A stretch of 64,000 nucleotides of DNA, from the NCBI GenBank assembly GCA_021371965.1, contig JAJFVE010000160.1, forward strand, positions 1-64,000, in the 5' to 3' direction. This DNA comes from Planctomycetaceae bacterium (lineage in GTDB: Bacteria; Planctomycetota; Phycisphaerae; SM23-33). Positions 7,446 to 15,851 of this stretch are shown here, piece by piece (position 1 is the first letter of the stretch; every line of letters begins with the position of its first letter). The notes beneath the pieces were generated by a model. It made no database searches. It had not been told where the DNA came from and saw nothing but the letters and a program-made list of their open reading frames with translations. Both the position numbers and the translations under genes were made by a program.

Positions 7446-7653
7446 AATTCTCACGAGCCAGAGCACAGCAATGACGGCCAGAATGGCCAAAACCCAGCGC
7501 CAGCCGAACAATTAGTACTTCCCTTCGCAACTGGTCAACTGAAGGCAGTCCGCCGGAGGACCTACGGCCAGTTAGCCGTTCAACCGTCCGACAAATGCGT
7601 GACCGCCAAAGCAACCACTGCTTCAGACGGTCGTCGCGGGGCGTCAGGGGCAT
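7417..7653 (-). CDS. small protein, copy 2 of the duplicated family
   Basis: 78 residues from the ATG at 7653, with AAGGAG 8 bases upstream. The first 45 residues (MPLTPRDDRLKQW, LWRSRICR, RLTGRR, then PSVDQLRREVLIV) match the small protein at 3988-4203. The C-terminal part differs: the other frame reads WVLAILAVIAVLWLVRIA and then stops, like the membrane helix of copy 1. A single-base slip after LIV therefore seems to have replaced the membrane helix with an unrelated tail. It lies 31 bases downstream of promoter-like repeat R2 and is probably the first gene of the operon. Confidence 0.5.
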   Translation of the reverse strand: MPLTPRDDRLKQWLLWRSRICRTVERLTGRRSSGGLPSVDQLRREVLIVRLALGFGHSGRHCCALARENCLILGLVLL

Positions 7654-7683
7654 GATTTGATCTCCTTGAAAACAGGGTTTTAT

Positions 7684-7715
7684 TGTTTATAACGTGAAAT
7701 CGTCTCAGATTAAGC
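7684..7715 (-). promoter_or_regulatory. 32-bp promoter-like repeat, copy R2
   Basis: Same 32-bp layout as R1 and R3. On the minus strand it starts GCTTAATCTGA and ends GTTATAAACA. The -10-like box lies about 31 bases before the ATG at 7653, leaving room for a short leader with the AAGGAG ribosome site. Confidence 0.55.
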
Positions 7716-7776
7716 GTTTTCGGGGAAGAGGCTGATGGCAGAGGCGCTGCGGCAGAGGTAGGATTTACCGCTCTAT

Positions 7777-7808
7777 TATTTATAACGAAATATGCCTTCA
7801 GATTAAGC
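7777..7808 (-). promoter_or_regulatory. 32-bp promoter-like repeat, copy R3
   Basis: Third copy, 93 bases upstream of R2. On the minus strand it starts GCTTAATCTGA and ends GTTATAAATA, with a 17-base spacer between CTTAAT and TATAAA. The 530-base gap 7654-8183 holds R2 and R3 on an AT-richer background. It also must hold the divergent promoter for rubrerythrin, but no gene. Confidence 0.5.
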
Positions 7809-8183
7809 ACTGCTACCACCTCGGTCGCTGTCAACGGTCAGTTGCTGAGGCAAGTCTCGTAGAATCTGGTCGGCTGACGAGGTGGAAGCATCGCACCGAC
7901 GTACTTGGAGGCAGGTTTTGGCATTTGAAAAACATAAGCTTGCAGTTTGCGCCGAAAATGCTGGCAGCTGGTTTGAATCCTTGCTGGAGGATGCCAGAAT
8001 ATGGACCTGTTCGATCGAGGCGGTTGCATCCGTCGACCGGAAGCCGTGATATCCATCGCCTTCCTATAGAGCAGAAGCTACAATCCGATCATGATCACGG
8101 CGTAAATGCTGCCCAGCGCATCGGTCGGCGCAGCGCGGTGCTGCCTCGCCCCGGACTGGAACAGAAATTAAAAGGAGTCACCT

Positions 8184-8684
8184 TTGGCAACGAATGAGAA
8201 CCTGAAGGAAGCGTTCGCTGGCGAAAGCCAGGCCAATCGCACGTACCTGGCCTTCGCCAAGAAGGCCGACGCCGAGGGCCGTCCCCAAATCGCCAAGCTG
8301 TTCCGCGCGGCCGCAGAGGCGGAGACCGTTCATGCCCATGCCCACCTGAGAGTCCTGGGAGGCGTAAAGGGAACCGCTGACAACCTCCAGGCTGCCGTTG
8401 ACGGCGAGGGGCACGAGTTCCAGTCTATGTACCCGAAATTCGTCGCCGAGGCCCAGGAAGAGAAGAACCAGGCGGCATTGATGAGTTTCCGCAATGCCAT
8501 GGCCGTGGAGAAGATTCACCACGGGCTGTACGCGCAGGCCCTGGCGACGTTCAATGAGGGGAGGGACCTGCCTGCCGTCAAGATCCACATCTGCCAGATC
8601 TGCGGCAACACGATCCTGGGCGATGCGCCCGACCAGTGCCCGATCTGCGGCGCTCCCAGGGCCCAGTTCGGCGAAGTGAAGTAG
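8184..8684 (+). CDS. rbr: rubrerythrin
   Basis: 166 residues. The TTG start at 8184 was chosen for the AAAAGGAG seven bases before it. Residues 1-125 form the ferritin-like four-helix bundle with the diiron glutamates (FAGESQANRTYLAF, AAEAETVHA, AMAVEKIHH). Residues 134-160 are a rubredoxin domain with CQICG and CPICG. Rubrerythrin reduces hydrogen peroxide to water in the cytoplasm of anaerobes, taking electrons from rubredoxin. It is the first gene of a plus-strand run with rubredoxin reductase, Tpx, desulfoferrodoxin and rubredoxin. Confidence 0.95.
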   Translation: MATNENLKEAFAGESQANRTYLAFAKKADAEGRPQIAKLFRAAAEAETVHAHAHLRVLGGVKGTADNLQAAVDGEGHEFQSMYPKFVAEAQEEKNQAALMSFRNAMAVEKIHHGLYAQALATFNEGRDLPAVKIHICQICGNTILGDAPDQCPICGAPRAQFGEVK

Positions 8685-8713
8685 ATCGAGGCCCTGAGCT
8701 TTGAAGGAATCCC

Positions 8714-10213
8714 ATGGCTGATGCTGCTGTCAAGGCATGGCGATGCTCCGCGTGCGGTTACGTGCATCGCGGCTCGCAGCCGCCGGAGTGCTGCCCGGTA
8801 TGCGGGGCGGTTTCGTCCGCCTTCGAACTTTACGTCGATGCTCAGCCTGCCGCAGCTGCCCCCAAGCCGCAACATTGGCGATGTCTGAACTGCAGCTACA
8901 TCCATGAGGGCCCCGAGCCGCCGGCTGAATGCCCGGTCTGCGGCGCGCCTCGGGAACGTTTCGAGCCGTTGCCGATCGAAGACCCGGCACCGGCAGCCGG
9001 CAAGGCCGTGCGAGTCGTGATCATTGGGGCAGGCATCGCGGGCGTGTCGGCCGCCGAAGCCGTTCGCAGTGCATCCGGCGACGCAGAGATCACCTTGGTC
9101 TCCCGGGAGCCAGACCTCCCATACTACCGGCTGAACTTAACGCGGTATCTTGCTGGAGAAATTGGCCTGTCGGACCTGCCCATGCATCCCCAGGGCTGGT
9201 ACGCCCAGCAAGGCATCGAAGTCAAACTCAACGCCGAGGCCACCGAATTGGACCTAGAGGGCCATTCCCTCACTCTTGGTGACGACACCCGACTGCCCTA
9301 TGAAAAGCTGATTCTGGCCAGCGGCGCCCATTCGTTCGTGCCACCCATCCCCGGGGCGGATATTGAGGGCGTGACGGTGCTTCGCACCGTGGCCGATTGC
9401 GAGCGTATTCTGCATGCCACCAAGTCCGGCGCCAGGTGCATTTGCATCGGCGGTGGCCTCTTGGGCCTGGAGACAGCCGGCGCCCTGGCTAAGCGTGGCG
9501 CACACGTAACACTCTTGGAAGGCCATGGCTGGCTCATGCCTCGCCAGCTTACGCCACTGGCAGGCAGCATTCTCCGCGAACATATCGTCAACCTGGGCAT
9601 CGTGCTGCGGATGGAGGCCAAGACCAAGGCTATCCTCGGAGAAGGGCATGTCAGCGATGTGCTCTTGGAGGATGGCACGAGGTTGGAGGCTGATCTGGTC
9701 GTCATTGCGGCGGGCGTTCGTCCCAACAGCTACCTGGCCCGCAGGGCCGGCCTGGAGGTGAACTCAGGGGTCGTCGTCAACAACCACCTGGTGACATCTC
9801 ATCCCGATGTTCTGGCCGCCGGCGACCTCACCGAGCATCGTGGCGTGGTGTACGGGACTTGGGGGCCGTCCCAGTTCCAAGGCAGTATCGCCGGAATGAA
9901 CGCCGTGGGCCTGTCCGTCGAGTTCGGTGGGATGCCCCGTGCCAACACGCTCAAGGTGCTGGGGCTGGATCTGCTGAGCATCGGCCAGTTCCAGCCGGAG
10001 GATGGCAGCTTCCAGGTGATCGAAGACGAAGGCGACGGCAGGTATCGGCGGTTCGTCTTTCATGATGGCCGGCTGGTCGGCTCGATCCTCCTGGGCGATA
10101 CATCCATCGCCAGTGCCCTGAAGAATGCCATGGAGGGCAGGAGGGATTTCTCCGGGCTGCTTCAGCGCCAGCCAACGGCAAAGGACATCTTCGGCTACCT
10201 CACCCAGGGGTAG
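8714..10213 (+). CDS. double-rubredoxin FAD-dependent NAD(P)H oxidoreductase
   Basis: 499 residues. Two rubredoxin-like iron sites come first: CSACGY with CPVCGA at residues 11-32, and CLNCSY with CPVCGA at residues 57-78. They are followed by an FAD/NAD(P) reductase of the pyridine nucleotide-disulfide family. Its FAD site is VVIIGAGIAGVSAA (about residue 101), its NAD site CICIGGGLLGLETA, and its second FAD motif VLAAGDLTEH. The likely role is NAD(P)H:rubredoxin reductase that feeds the neighbouring rubrerythrin, rubredoxin and desulfoferrodoxin. The rubredoxin pair is built into the same chain, which is unusual. The gene starts 29 bases after rubrerythrin. Confidence 0.88.
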   Translation: MADAAVKAWRCSACGYVHRGSQPPECCPVCGAVSSAFELYVDAQPAAAAPKPQHWRCLNCSYIHEGPEPPAECPVCGAPRERFEPLPIEDPAPAAGKAVRVVIIGAGIAGVSAAEAVRSASGDAEITLVSREPDLPYYRLNLTRYLAGEIGLSDLPMHPQGWYAQQGIEVKLNAEATELDLEGHSLTLGDDTRLPYEKLILASGAHSFVPPIPGADIEGVTVLRTVADCERILHATKSGARCICIGGGLLGLETAGALAKRGAHVTLLEGHGWLMPRQLTPLAGSILREHIVNLGIVLRMEAKTKAILGEGHVSDVLLEDGTRLEADLVVIAAGVRPNSYLARRAGLEVNSGVVVNNHLVTSHPDVLAAGDLTEHRGVVYGTWGPSQFQGSIAGMNAVGLSVEFGGMPRANTLKVLGLDLLSIGQFQPEDGSFQVIEDEGDGRYRRFVFHDGRLVGSILLGDTSIASALKNAMEGRRDFSGLLQRQPTAKDIFGYLTQG

Positions 10214-10235
10214 CTACACAGGAAAGGAACTCTCC

Positions 10236-10760
10236 GTGAGCAGTGTCGCGACAAGACAAGTAACGTTGAACGGGAGCCCCCTCAATCTAAGCGGCAACGA
10301 GGTGAAGGTCGGTCATGTGGCCCCGGACTTTACGGCCGTCACCAATGACTTGGCTGAGTTCAAGCTGTCCTCGGTAACACGCAAGAAGGTGGTGGTGCTG
10401 TCCGCAGTTCCATCCCTGGATACACCAGTGTGCGACATTGAGACGCGCCGGTTCAATCAGGAAGCGGCCGCCCTGGGCGACGACGTACAGATCGTCACCA
10501 TCAGCATGGACCTGCCGTTCGCCCAGAAGCGATGGTGCGGTGCCGCGGGCGTCGACAAAGTGGTCGTGGTCTCAGACCATCGCGATGCCTCGTTCGGAAA
10601 GGCGTATGGCCTGCTGATCGACGGCCTACGGCTGCTGGCGAGGGCCGTATTCGTGGTGGATCGCGAGGGCAAGGTTTGTCATGCCCAGATCGTACCCGAG
10701 ATCGCCAAGGAGCCTGACTACGGAGCGATTCTTGATGCCGTTCGGCAGGCGATGAAATGA
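10236..10760 (+). CDS. tpx: thiol peroxidase
   Basis: 174 residues from a GTG start at 10236 (AAGGAA 7 bases upstream). It is a thioredoxin-fold peroxiredoxin of the Tpx class: VGHVAPDFTAV at the N terminus, peroxidatic Cys in SLDTPVCDIETRRFN, and resolving Cys in KRWCGAAGV. It reduces hydroperoxides with thioredoxin as donor. It lies in the oxygen-defence run between the rubredoxin reductase and desulfoferrodoxin. The length is normal for the family. Confidence 0.93.
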   Translation: MSSVATRQVTLNGSPLNLSGNEVKVGHVAPDFTAVTNDLAEFKLSSVTRKKVVVLSAVPSLDTPVCDIETRRFNQEAAALGDDVQIVTISMDLPFAQKRWCGAAGVDKVVVVSDHRDASFGKAYGLLIDGLRLLARAVFVVDREGKVCHAQIVPEIAKEPDYGAILDAVRQAMK

Positions 10761-10813
10761 TATGAGTGGAACGAGGAACCCATTGAACAAACCCTATTAC
10801 GAGGTGTCATGAA

Positions 10814-11191
10814 ATGGCTAGCGAAAGACTCCAGGTGTACAAGTGCTCCAAGTGCGGGATCACGGCACAGGTGCTGGATGGTGGCCCAGGTGGGCTCCAT
10901 TGCTGTGGCCAGCCCATGCAGTTGCTCCAGGAAAACACCGTTGACGCCAGCAAGGAAAAGCACGTCCCCGTAATCGAGCGGGTGCCGGACGGCGTAAAGG
11001 TGAAGGTCGGCAGCGTGCCGCACCCGATGGAGGCCAAGCACCTCATCAGCTGGATCGAGGTCATTGTGGATGGCAAGGCGTGTCGGCAGTTCCTGCAGCC
11101 TGGCCAGGCGCCCGAGGCGTTCTTCCCGGTGACGGCAGAGAACATCGTCGTGCGGGAGTACTGCAACCTGCATGGGCTTTGGAAAGCATGA
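10814..11191 (+). CDS. dfx: desulfoferrodoxin (superoxide reductase, two-iron class)
   Basis: 125 residues. The N-terminal desulforedoxin domain has four cysteines (YKCSKCG and HCCGQ) for the FeCys4 centre I. The C-terminal domain carries centre II with the four histidines and the cysteine ([30 protein letters not shown]). The enzyme reduces superoxide to hydrogen peroxide without releasing oxygen, with rubredoxin as electron donor. That donor is encoded 30 bases downstream. Typical of anaerobes and microaerophiles. Confidence 0.95.
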   Translation: MASERLQVYKCSKCGITAQVLDGGPGGLHCCGQPMQLLQENTVDASKEKHVPVIERVPDGVKVKVGSVPHPMEAKHLISWIEVIVDGKACRQFLQPGQAPEAFFPVTAENIVVREYCNLHGLWKA

Positions 11192-11221
11192 GAAAACGTT
11201 TCCGGCCTGAAGGAGTCCCGA

Positions 11222-11452
11222 ATGAAACGCTACAAATGCGATGTGTGCGGATACATCTACGATCCGGCCAAGGGCGACCCCGACCATGGTGTGCAGGCGG
11301 AGACCGCCTTTGAGCAAGTTCCAGCGGATTGGGACTGTCCGGAGTGCGGCGCCTCCAAGGACGAGTTCGGCTGCAGCGTGACGGGGGGCGTGATCGATTA
11401 TCCCCGGCGATGTGAGTTGTGCATGGCTGCTAATCGAGAGGAAGGTCTATGA
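11222..11452 (+). CDS. rubredoxin with a C-terminal cysteine extension
   Basis: 76 residues. The rubredoxin core (residues 1-52) has [16 protein letters not shown] and [13 protein letters not shown], the two iron knuckles. A 24-residue extension ends in [16 protein letters not shown], with one more CxxC pair not found in ordinary rubredoxins. It would carry electrons from the reductase at 8714-10213 to desulfoferrodoxin and rubrerythrin. The stop overlaps the ATG of the next gene (ATGA). Confidence 0.9.
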   Translation: MKRYKCDVCGYIYDPAKGDPDHGVQAETAFEQVPADWDCPECGASKDEFGCSVTGGVIDYPRRCELCMAANREEGL

Positions 11453-11838
11453 AACTCAGCGAATACTTCGAGTCTGTGAAGGGAACTGGCGTCCTAGCCA
11501 CCGCGAACGCCTCGGGAAATGTGGATGTAGCTTTATACGCCCGGCCGCATTTCATGGACGAGGAAACCGTCGCGTTCATCATGGCCGATGGGTTGAGTCA
11601 CCGGAACCTTCAGTCGAACCTCCATGTGGCGTACCTGTTCGTCGAACACGGTGAAGGCTACAAGGGCAAGCGGCTGTACCTGACCAAGATCGCCGAGGAG
11701 ACCGATCCCCAGAAGATCCAGGCACTGCGGCGGCGTCCCCTCCCGGCCGAATGCGGCGTTGAGAGCCAGTCCAGGTTCCTGGTGCATTTCCGCGTGGACC
11801 ACGTGCGCCCGCTGGTGGGCGACAGCCCGGAGGCATGA
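11449..11838 (+). CDS. pyridoxamine 5'-phosphate oxidase-fold flavin-binding protein, copy 1
   Basis: 129 residues of the split-barrel fold: [23 protein letters not shown], then [11 protein letters not shown], then [18 protein letters not shown]. This is the FMN-binding PNPOx-like family. The specific reaction is unknown; relatives include heme-degrading and F420/flavin reductases. The start overlaps the rubredoxin stop, so it belongs to the same transcript. A close paralogue lies at 34281-34676, with most residues identical. Confidence 0.8.
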   Translation: MKLSEYFESVKGTGVLATANASGNVDVALYARPHFMDEETVAFIMADGLSHRNLQSNLHVAYLFVEHGEGYKGKRLYLTKIAEETDPQKIQALRRRPLPAECGVESQSRFLVHFRVDHVRPLVGDSPEA

Positions 11839-12018
11839 ATGCCGCCGCTCCTGGCAACAACGTTAACCGCACCGCGGACAACTGCGGGTCATGTATTGAC
11901 GTGGTCGCTGTTTGCCACAGGGATGGGACTGCTGGTGGCCGGATGGGCTTCTCGGCAGGTGGGCTGTCCGTTTCGTTGTCGTACTCGTGTGGCGAGAGTT
12001 GTCGGCCCAGAGGGTTGA
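11839..12018 (+). CDS. small single-span membrane protein
   Basis: 59 residues, beginning one base after the stop of the preceding gene with CGGAGG six bases before the ATG, and ending 12 bases before the nitroreductase start. One membrane helix (VLTWSLFATGMGLLVAGWAS) is followed by a Cys- and Arg-rich tail (CPFRCRTRVAR). The fit between neighbours and the good ribosome site argue for a real gene. No family was recognised. Confidence 0.45.
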   Translation: MPPLLATTLTAPRTTAGHVLTWSLFATGMGLLVAGWASRQVGCPFRCRTRVARVVGPEG

Positions 12019-12030
12019 GGAGTCATCAGA

Positions 12031-12672
12031 ATGAGCAATATGCAGCATAACCCGCGTGTGCCTGCTCACGACGTCGACGCCATGTTTCCGGATCGATGGT
12101 CCCCGCGAGCCATGACGCCCGAACCGATCTCGGACCACCATCTGGCGGCGCTGTTCGAGGCGGCCCGTTGGACGCCATCCTGCTACAACGAGCAGCCATG
12201 GTTGTTCTGCTACGCGACCAGCCCGAAGGACCGACGGCGGTTCGCTTCCGCCTTGGTGGAAAAGAATCGTGCATGGGCCTCCAAAGCGCCGCTCCTGATC
12301 TTCCTGGCTGCACGACGGCATTTCGCCGAGACCGGTAGACTTAACCGTCATGCTGACTTTGACTCGGGAGCGGCCTGGATGGCCCTGGCCCTGCAGGCTC
12401 GGAAGCTCGGGCTCTACGCACATGCCATGGCCGGCTTTGACCAAAGCAGGGCGCACGCGATCCTGAGCCTGCCCAAAGACCAGTATGAAATCATGGCGGC
12501 CATCGCCGTCGGCCGTAGGGCCGCTCCCGCCACGTTGCCGAATGATTTCAGGGCGATGGAATCTCCCAATGATCGCAAGCCCCTGGCGCGAATTGCCCAG
12601 CCGGCGAGTTCCCACCAGGGGTCCAGAGTCAAGCCGAGATCATCGCTGGCAGCAAAGCCGAGATCCAGTTGA
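12031..12672 (+). CDS. nitroreductase-family flavoenzyme
   Basis: 213 residues, with AGGAG upstream of the ATG. The family marks are RWSPRAMTPEPISDHHLAALFEAARWTPSCYNEQPW at residues 22-57 (FMN-binding arginine and the asparagine-rich loop), and AAWMALALQARKLGLYAHAMAGFD, the dimer-interface helix. Such enzymes use NAD(P)H to reduce nitro groups, quinones or flavins. The last 35 residues are low-complexity and may be read-through beyond the domain. The gene ends the oxygen-defence run. Confidence 0.85.
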   Translation: MSNMQHNPRVPAHDVDAMFPDRWSPRAMTPEPISDHHLAALFEAARWTPSCYNEQPWLFCYATSPKDRRRFASALVEKNRAWASKAPLLIFLAARRHFAETGRLNRHADFDSGAAWMALALQARKLGLYAHAMAGFDQSRAHAILSLPKDQYEIMAAIAVGRRAAPATLPNDFRAMESPNDRKPLARIAQPASSHQGSRVKPRSSLAAKPRSS

Positions 12673-12746
12673 GGCCAAACCGCTTGCACACCGTCGGATC
12701 GGCTCACTGGGTCGGTTGGGAGGCATGGCCCCGGGCCTGGTGAACT

Positions 12747-14558
12747 ATGCCCCTTGCGCCCCCAGAGGCTTCATGGCTCAATCGCCTGACCGGCGGTCGC
12801 TCGTCAGCCGCCGCTATAGGGCGAGGCGTGGCTGCGGGCCTGTTCGCGGCGGTCACCCCATTTTCGCTTTTCCGTTTGCCTTTGGCGCTGGTGTTGGCGA
12901 TCGCGACAAGAGGCAACCTACTGGCAGCATTACTCCCGGCCATCCTGTCACTTGTGCTGGCGCAGGCATGGCTGGCAGGACTGCAGTTCTCAATAGGCAG
13001 TTGGGTCTGGCCTTGGCCAGTCGCCAATTCCGAGCAGGCCACCGAGGCCATTGCCGCTCTCGCACAGCCGTGGCGATGGGATGCGTGGGCATGGCTGAGG
13101 GAGGAACTGGCCTTCCTCGGATCGATGGACTGGGCGTTTTGGGGGCCACTGATGATGGGGGCACTGCTGACCGGCCTGGCAGCGGCGGGTGTTGCCTATC
13201 CTTCGGCAGTAGTAGCGACCTGGACTTGGCGCGCCAGGCAGGCGCTAAGTCGATTGCGACGTGGCTACCCGGCGCCAGGCCCACTCGTCCTTCCCCAAGG
13301 ACCATCGGTGGACTGCCAACTGGCCTTGGCCCGCTATGGTCGCCGCACGGAACGGTTTGCTCAGGCGGCCGGCGTCAAGCTTCTGGTCGACGGCTGCGAG
13401 GCTTTTCCGGAGATGCTTGCCGCTATCGACGCGGCACGGGACACGGTGGACCTTGAGACGTATATATTTGCCGACGACCGGACGGGGAGCCGCTTCCGGG
13501 ATGCGCTGTGCCGCGCCGCTCAGCGAGGTGTGCATGTCCATCTGCTATACGACTACGTCGGAAGCTGGTCGTTGGGTCGGGACTTCGTACAGCCGCTACT
13601 GGATGCGGGTGTCGAAGTTGGGGTATTTCATCCGCCGCTGATCAGGCGGCCGGTGTGGGCGTTCAATCTGCGCAACCACCGCAAGACTCTCATCGTGGAT
13701 GGAGAGGTGGTAATCACCGGAGGACTGAACATCGGCGATGACTATGCGTCGGTTGAGGATGGCGGGGCGGGCTGGAGGGACACGCATGTCCGGATCGACA
13801 GTTCGGAAATAGCCGATCGCGCTGAGCAGGCGTTCCAGTTCGCCTGGCGTCGAGGCATAGCGTATGGCGAATCTATCAGTCGCCGGCGACGCCTGCGGGC
13901 AGCCATCCGGAGAGTCCTTCGCACGCGCGGCACGGACTATAGTATGGACGAGGTCCTGAGCACGAACAAGCCTCTTCGGTCGACCAGGAGCGGGCCCTGC
14001 GAGGGTGACGGCATAGCCCTGCAGCTGCTGGGAAACCGTGAGTTCGGAAGCCGCAATCGCATCTACCAGTCCTATCTCCGTGCCATCCGAAGCGCCCGCA
14101 GATACATCCTGATGGAGAATGCCTACTTCATTCCCAACCGGGCCGTGCGTCGGGCCCTGGCCAAGGCCGCAGCACGAGGTGTGCTGGTCGCCGTCGCGGT
14201 CGCTCGGGACAGCGACGTCAGGATCGCTGCCTGCGCGTCCCGCTATCTCTACAGCCGCCTGCTTTGGTCAGGCATACGGCTGTTTGAATGGCCATGTACG
14301 ATGCTGCACGCCAAGACAGCGGTGATCGACGACGTTTGGGCCATAGTGGGCAGCTACAACTTTGACCACCGGAGTCAGCACCACCAACTCGAATCCGCCG
14401 CCGTGGTGGTGAACGAGGACTTTGCACGTTGCTTGCGGAACCAGACGATGGCCGATCTGGCTAAGTGTCACGAGGTCACTCTGGAAGAACACGAGTCGCG
14501 ACCCATCTGGCGGATGGCGATGGAATCGGCAGCGTATCTCTTCAGGCACTGGCTGTAA
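12747..14558 (+). CDS. DUF2062 membrane domain fused to a phospholipase D/cardiolipin synthase
   Basis: 603 residues. Residues 1-170 hold a DUF2062-like membrane region with several hydrophobic helices. Residues about 200-600 are a phospholipase D superfamily enzyme with two HKD motifs: NHRKTLIVDGEVVITGGLN and LHAKTAVIDDVWAIVGSYN. The second half follows cardiolipin synthase B (ClsB) style proteins, which join phosphatidyl groups at the inner membrane. The fusion places a membrane anchor in front of the catalytic part. The start could be a little earlier or later. Confidence 0.85.
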   Translation: MPLAPPEASWLNRLTGGRSSAAAIGRGVAAGLFAAVTPFSLFRLPLALVLAIATRGNLLAALLPAILSLVLAQAWLAGLQFSIGSWVWPWPVANSEQATEAIAALAQPWRWDAWAWLREELAFLGSMDWAFWGPLMMGALLTGLAAAGVAYPSAVVATWTWRARQALSRLRRGYPAPGPLVLPQGPSVDCQLALARYGRRTERFAQAAGVKLLVDGCEAFPEMLAAIDAARDTVDLETYIFADDRTGSRFRDALCRAAQRGVHVHLLYDYVGSWSLGRDFVQPLLDAGVEVGVFHPPLIRRPVWAFNLRNHRKTLIVDGEVVITGGLNIGDDYASVEDGGAGWRDTHVRIDSSEIADRAEQAFQFAWRRGIAYGESISRRRRLRAAIRRVLRTRGTDYSMDEVLSTNKPLRSTRSGPCEGDGIALQLLGNREFGSRNRIYQSYLRAIRSARRYILMENAYFIPNRAVRRALAKAAARGVLVAVAVARDSDVRIAACASRYLYSRLLWSGIRLFEWPCTMLHAKTAVIDDVWAIVGSYNFDHRSQHHQLESAAVVVNEDFARCLRNQTMADLAKCHEVTLEEHESRPIWRMAMESAAYLFRHWL

Positions 14559-14639
14559 AGCGACGTGGCTTTTGTCGTTGCCGTTCCTGGCATGAGCAGA
14601 TTCACCGTTGTGGTACTGTGCCGACAGACCCACCGAAGA

Positions 14640-14861
14640 CTAACGGGCAGTCAATCGCGATGCGATCCACTTCTCAATTCCAACGACCAGGTAGATCACA
14701 AGTCCAGCTCCCAAGACACGGATCCACGCCCCCAGCCCGATCGGAGCTGAGTGAAAGAGCGCGTTCATGAACGCAACGTAGGTGAAGGCCATCTGCAGTC
14801 CTACCATGGCGGCAATGCCGATCCATATCCAAGGATTCGAGAATAGCCCAACCGATAGCAT
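14640..14861 (-). pseudogene. C-terminal remnant of a P-type cation ATPase
   Basis: A 73-residue frame resembles only the last membrane helices of P-type cation ATPases (NPWIWIGIAAMVGLQMAFTYVAFMNALF, then APIGLGAWIRVL and LVVGIEKW). The catalytic part is missing. It abuts the truncated MFS copy at 14885, so the two broken ends were probably joined by one rearrangement. It is not a fragment of the intact ATPase at 16272, whose C terminus is different. Confidence 0.65.
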
Positions 14862-14884
14862 GGAGCGTGTGAGGGAACGGCAAT

Positions 14885-15850
14885 TCAGTAGGTAGAACGC
14901 GCCACGCTACCAGGCAATAGCAGCAGCGATAGCGTCAGCACCTGCGCGGCTCCGCAAGTGATCAGGCCCAGGCGGTGCCCGAGGCGGTCTCCGATCCGTC
15001 CCAGCACCAAGTTTGCGACGGCCATGGCAATCGACATCGCGCCGCCGCAGGCCACAACGGTTCCGCTGTCGAGTCGGCCCTCGCCGTCGGAGCTGAAATG
15101 CACCGCCACCAGCGGCAGCATGCAGAACCCGCCGGTGGCCAGGATTCGCCCCACCAGGAACGAGCGGAAGTTGGAGTCCTTCAGGCTGGCGGTGAACCGC
15201 GCGAAGATCTGGCCCGTCGTCATGCGCGGCGACGACGGCGCCTCGGCATGCGGTTCGCGAATCATCGCATAGAAGGTCATCGATACCAGCGATATGACCG
15301 CGGCCGCCAGATACAGCACCGCGTAGATGCCGGTGCCCGGGTACCGTTCAATTAGCCACCCCGCCAGCAGTTGGCCGCCAGTGGCCGCAAGGGCAAACCC
15401 CGCCCACGCCACGCCAAGAACCCTGCCGCGAATAGAGGCCGGAAATAGCCAAGCGAGCCAGTCCATCCAGGCCGGGACGACGGCCCCGACCAGCAGCAGC
15501 GGCAGGGCGAAGCACCCCATCAAGGCCCAGCGGGTGGCCTGTGGGCCAAGGCGGTCCGCCAGAAGGATTGCCACTGCCGACATCGCCAGGCATGGCGCAA
15601 AGGCCACCATGTGCCAGACCACCAGCACGCCCTTGCGCCGGCGGCCGGGCTGAAACAGGTACACCCCCAGCAGTTGCGGCAGAATGAGCACGCCGCCGTC
15701 GATCGCCGCGATCGCCCCGATCATCTGCTCTCCGGCGCCCAGGCGTTTGAGCAGCACCACCAGCACCGTCATTGACGAGACCATTGCGGTCATCAATCAT
15801 GACTCGCCGATGGCGTTGTAGGTTGCATTACGAAACTCAAGCTGATCCAT
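14885..15850 (-). pseudogene. truncated MFS transporter, inverted copy of 43180-44439
   Basis: The frame matches the intact MFS protein at 43180-44439 almost residue for residue from MDQLEFRNATYNAIGES onward. Two codons after GES are lost and a TGA appears there. The match stops at LLLLPGSV near 14899, and the last third of the protein is gone. It is inverted relative to the intact gene. The product, if any, would start at the internal ATG near 15796 and lack the last membrane helices. Confidence 0.85.
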
Positions 15851-15851
15851 G

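Noticed and set aside
7414..7808. A short CRISPR-like array
   Set aside because: Three 32-bp elements are present, but the spacing is irregular (238 and 61 bases), only the ends are conserved, and no cas genes are near.
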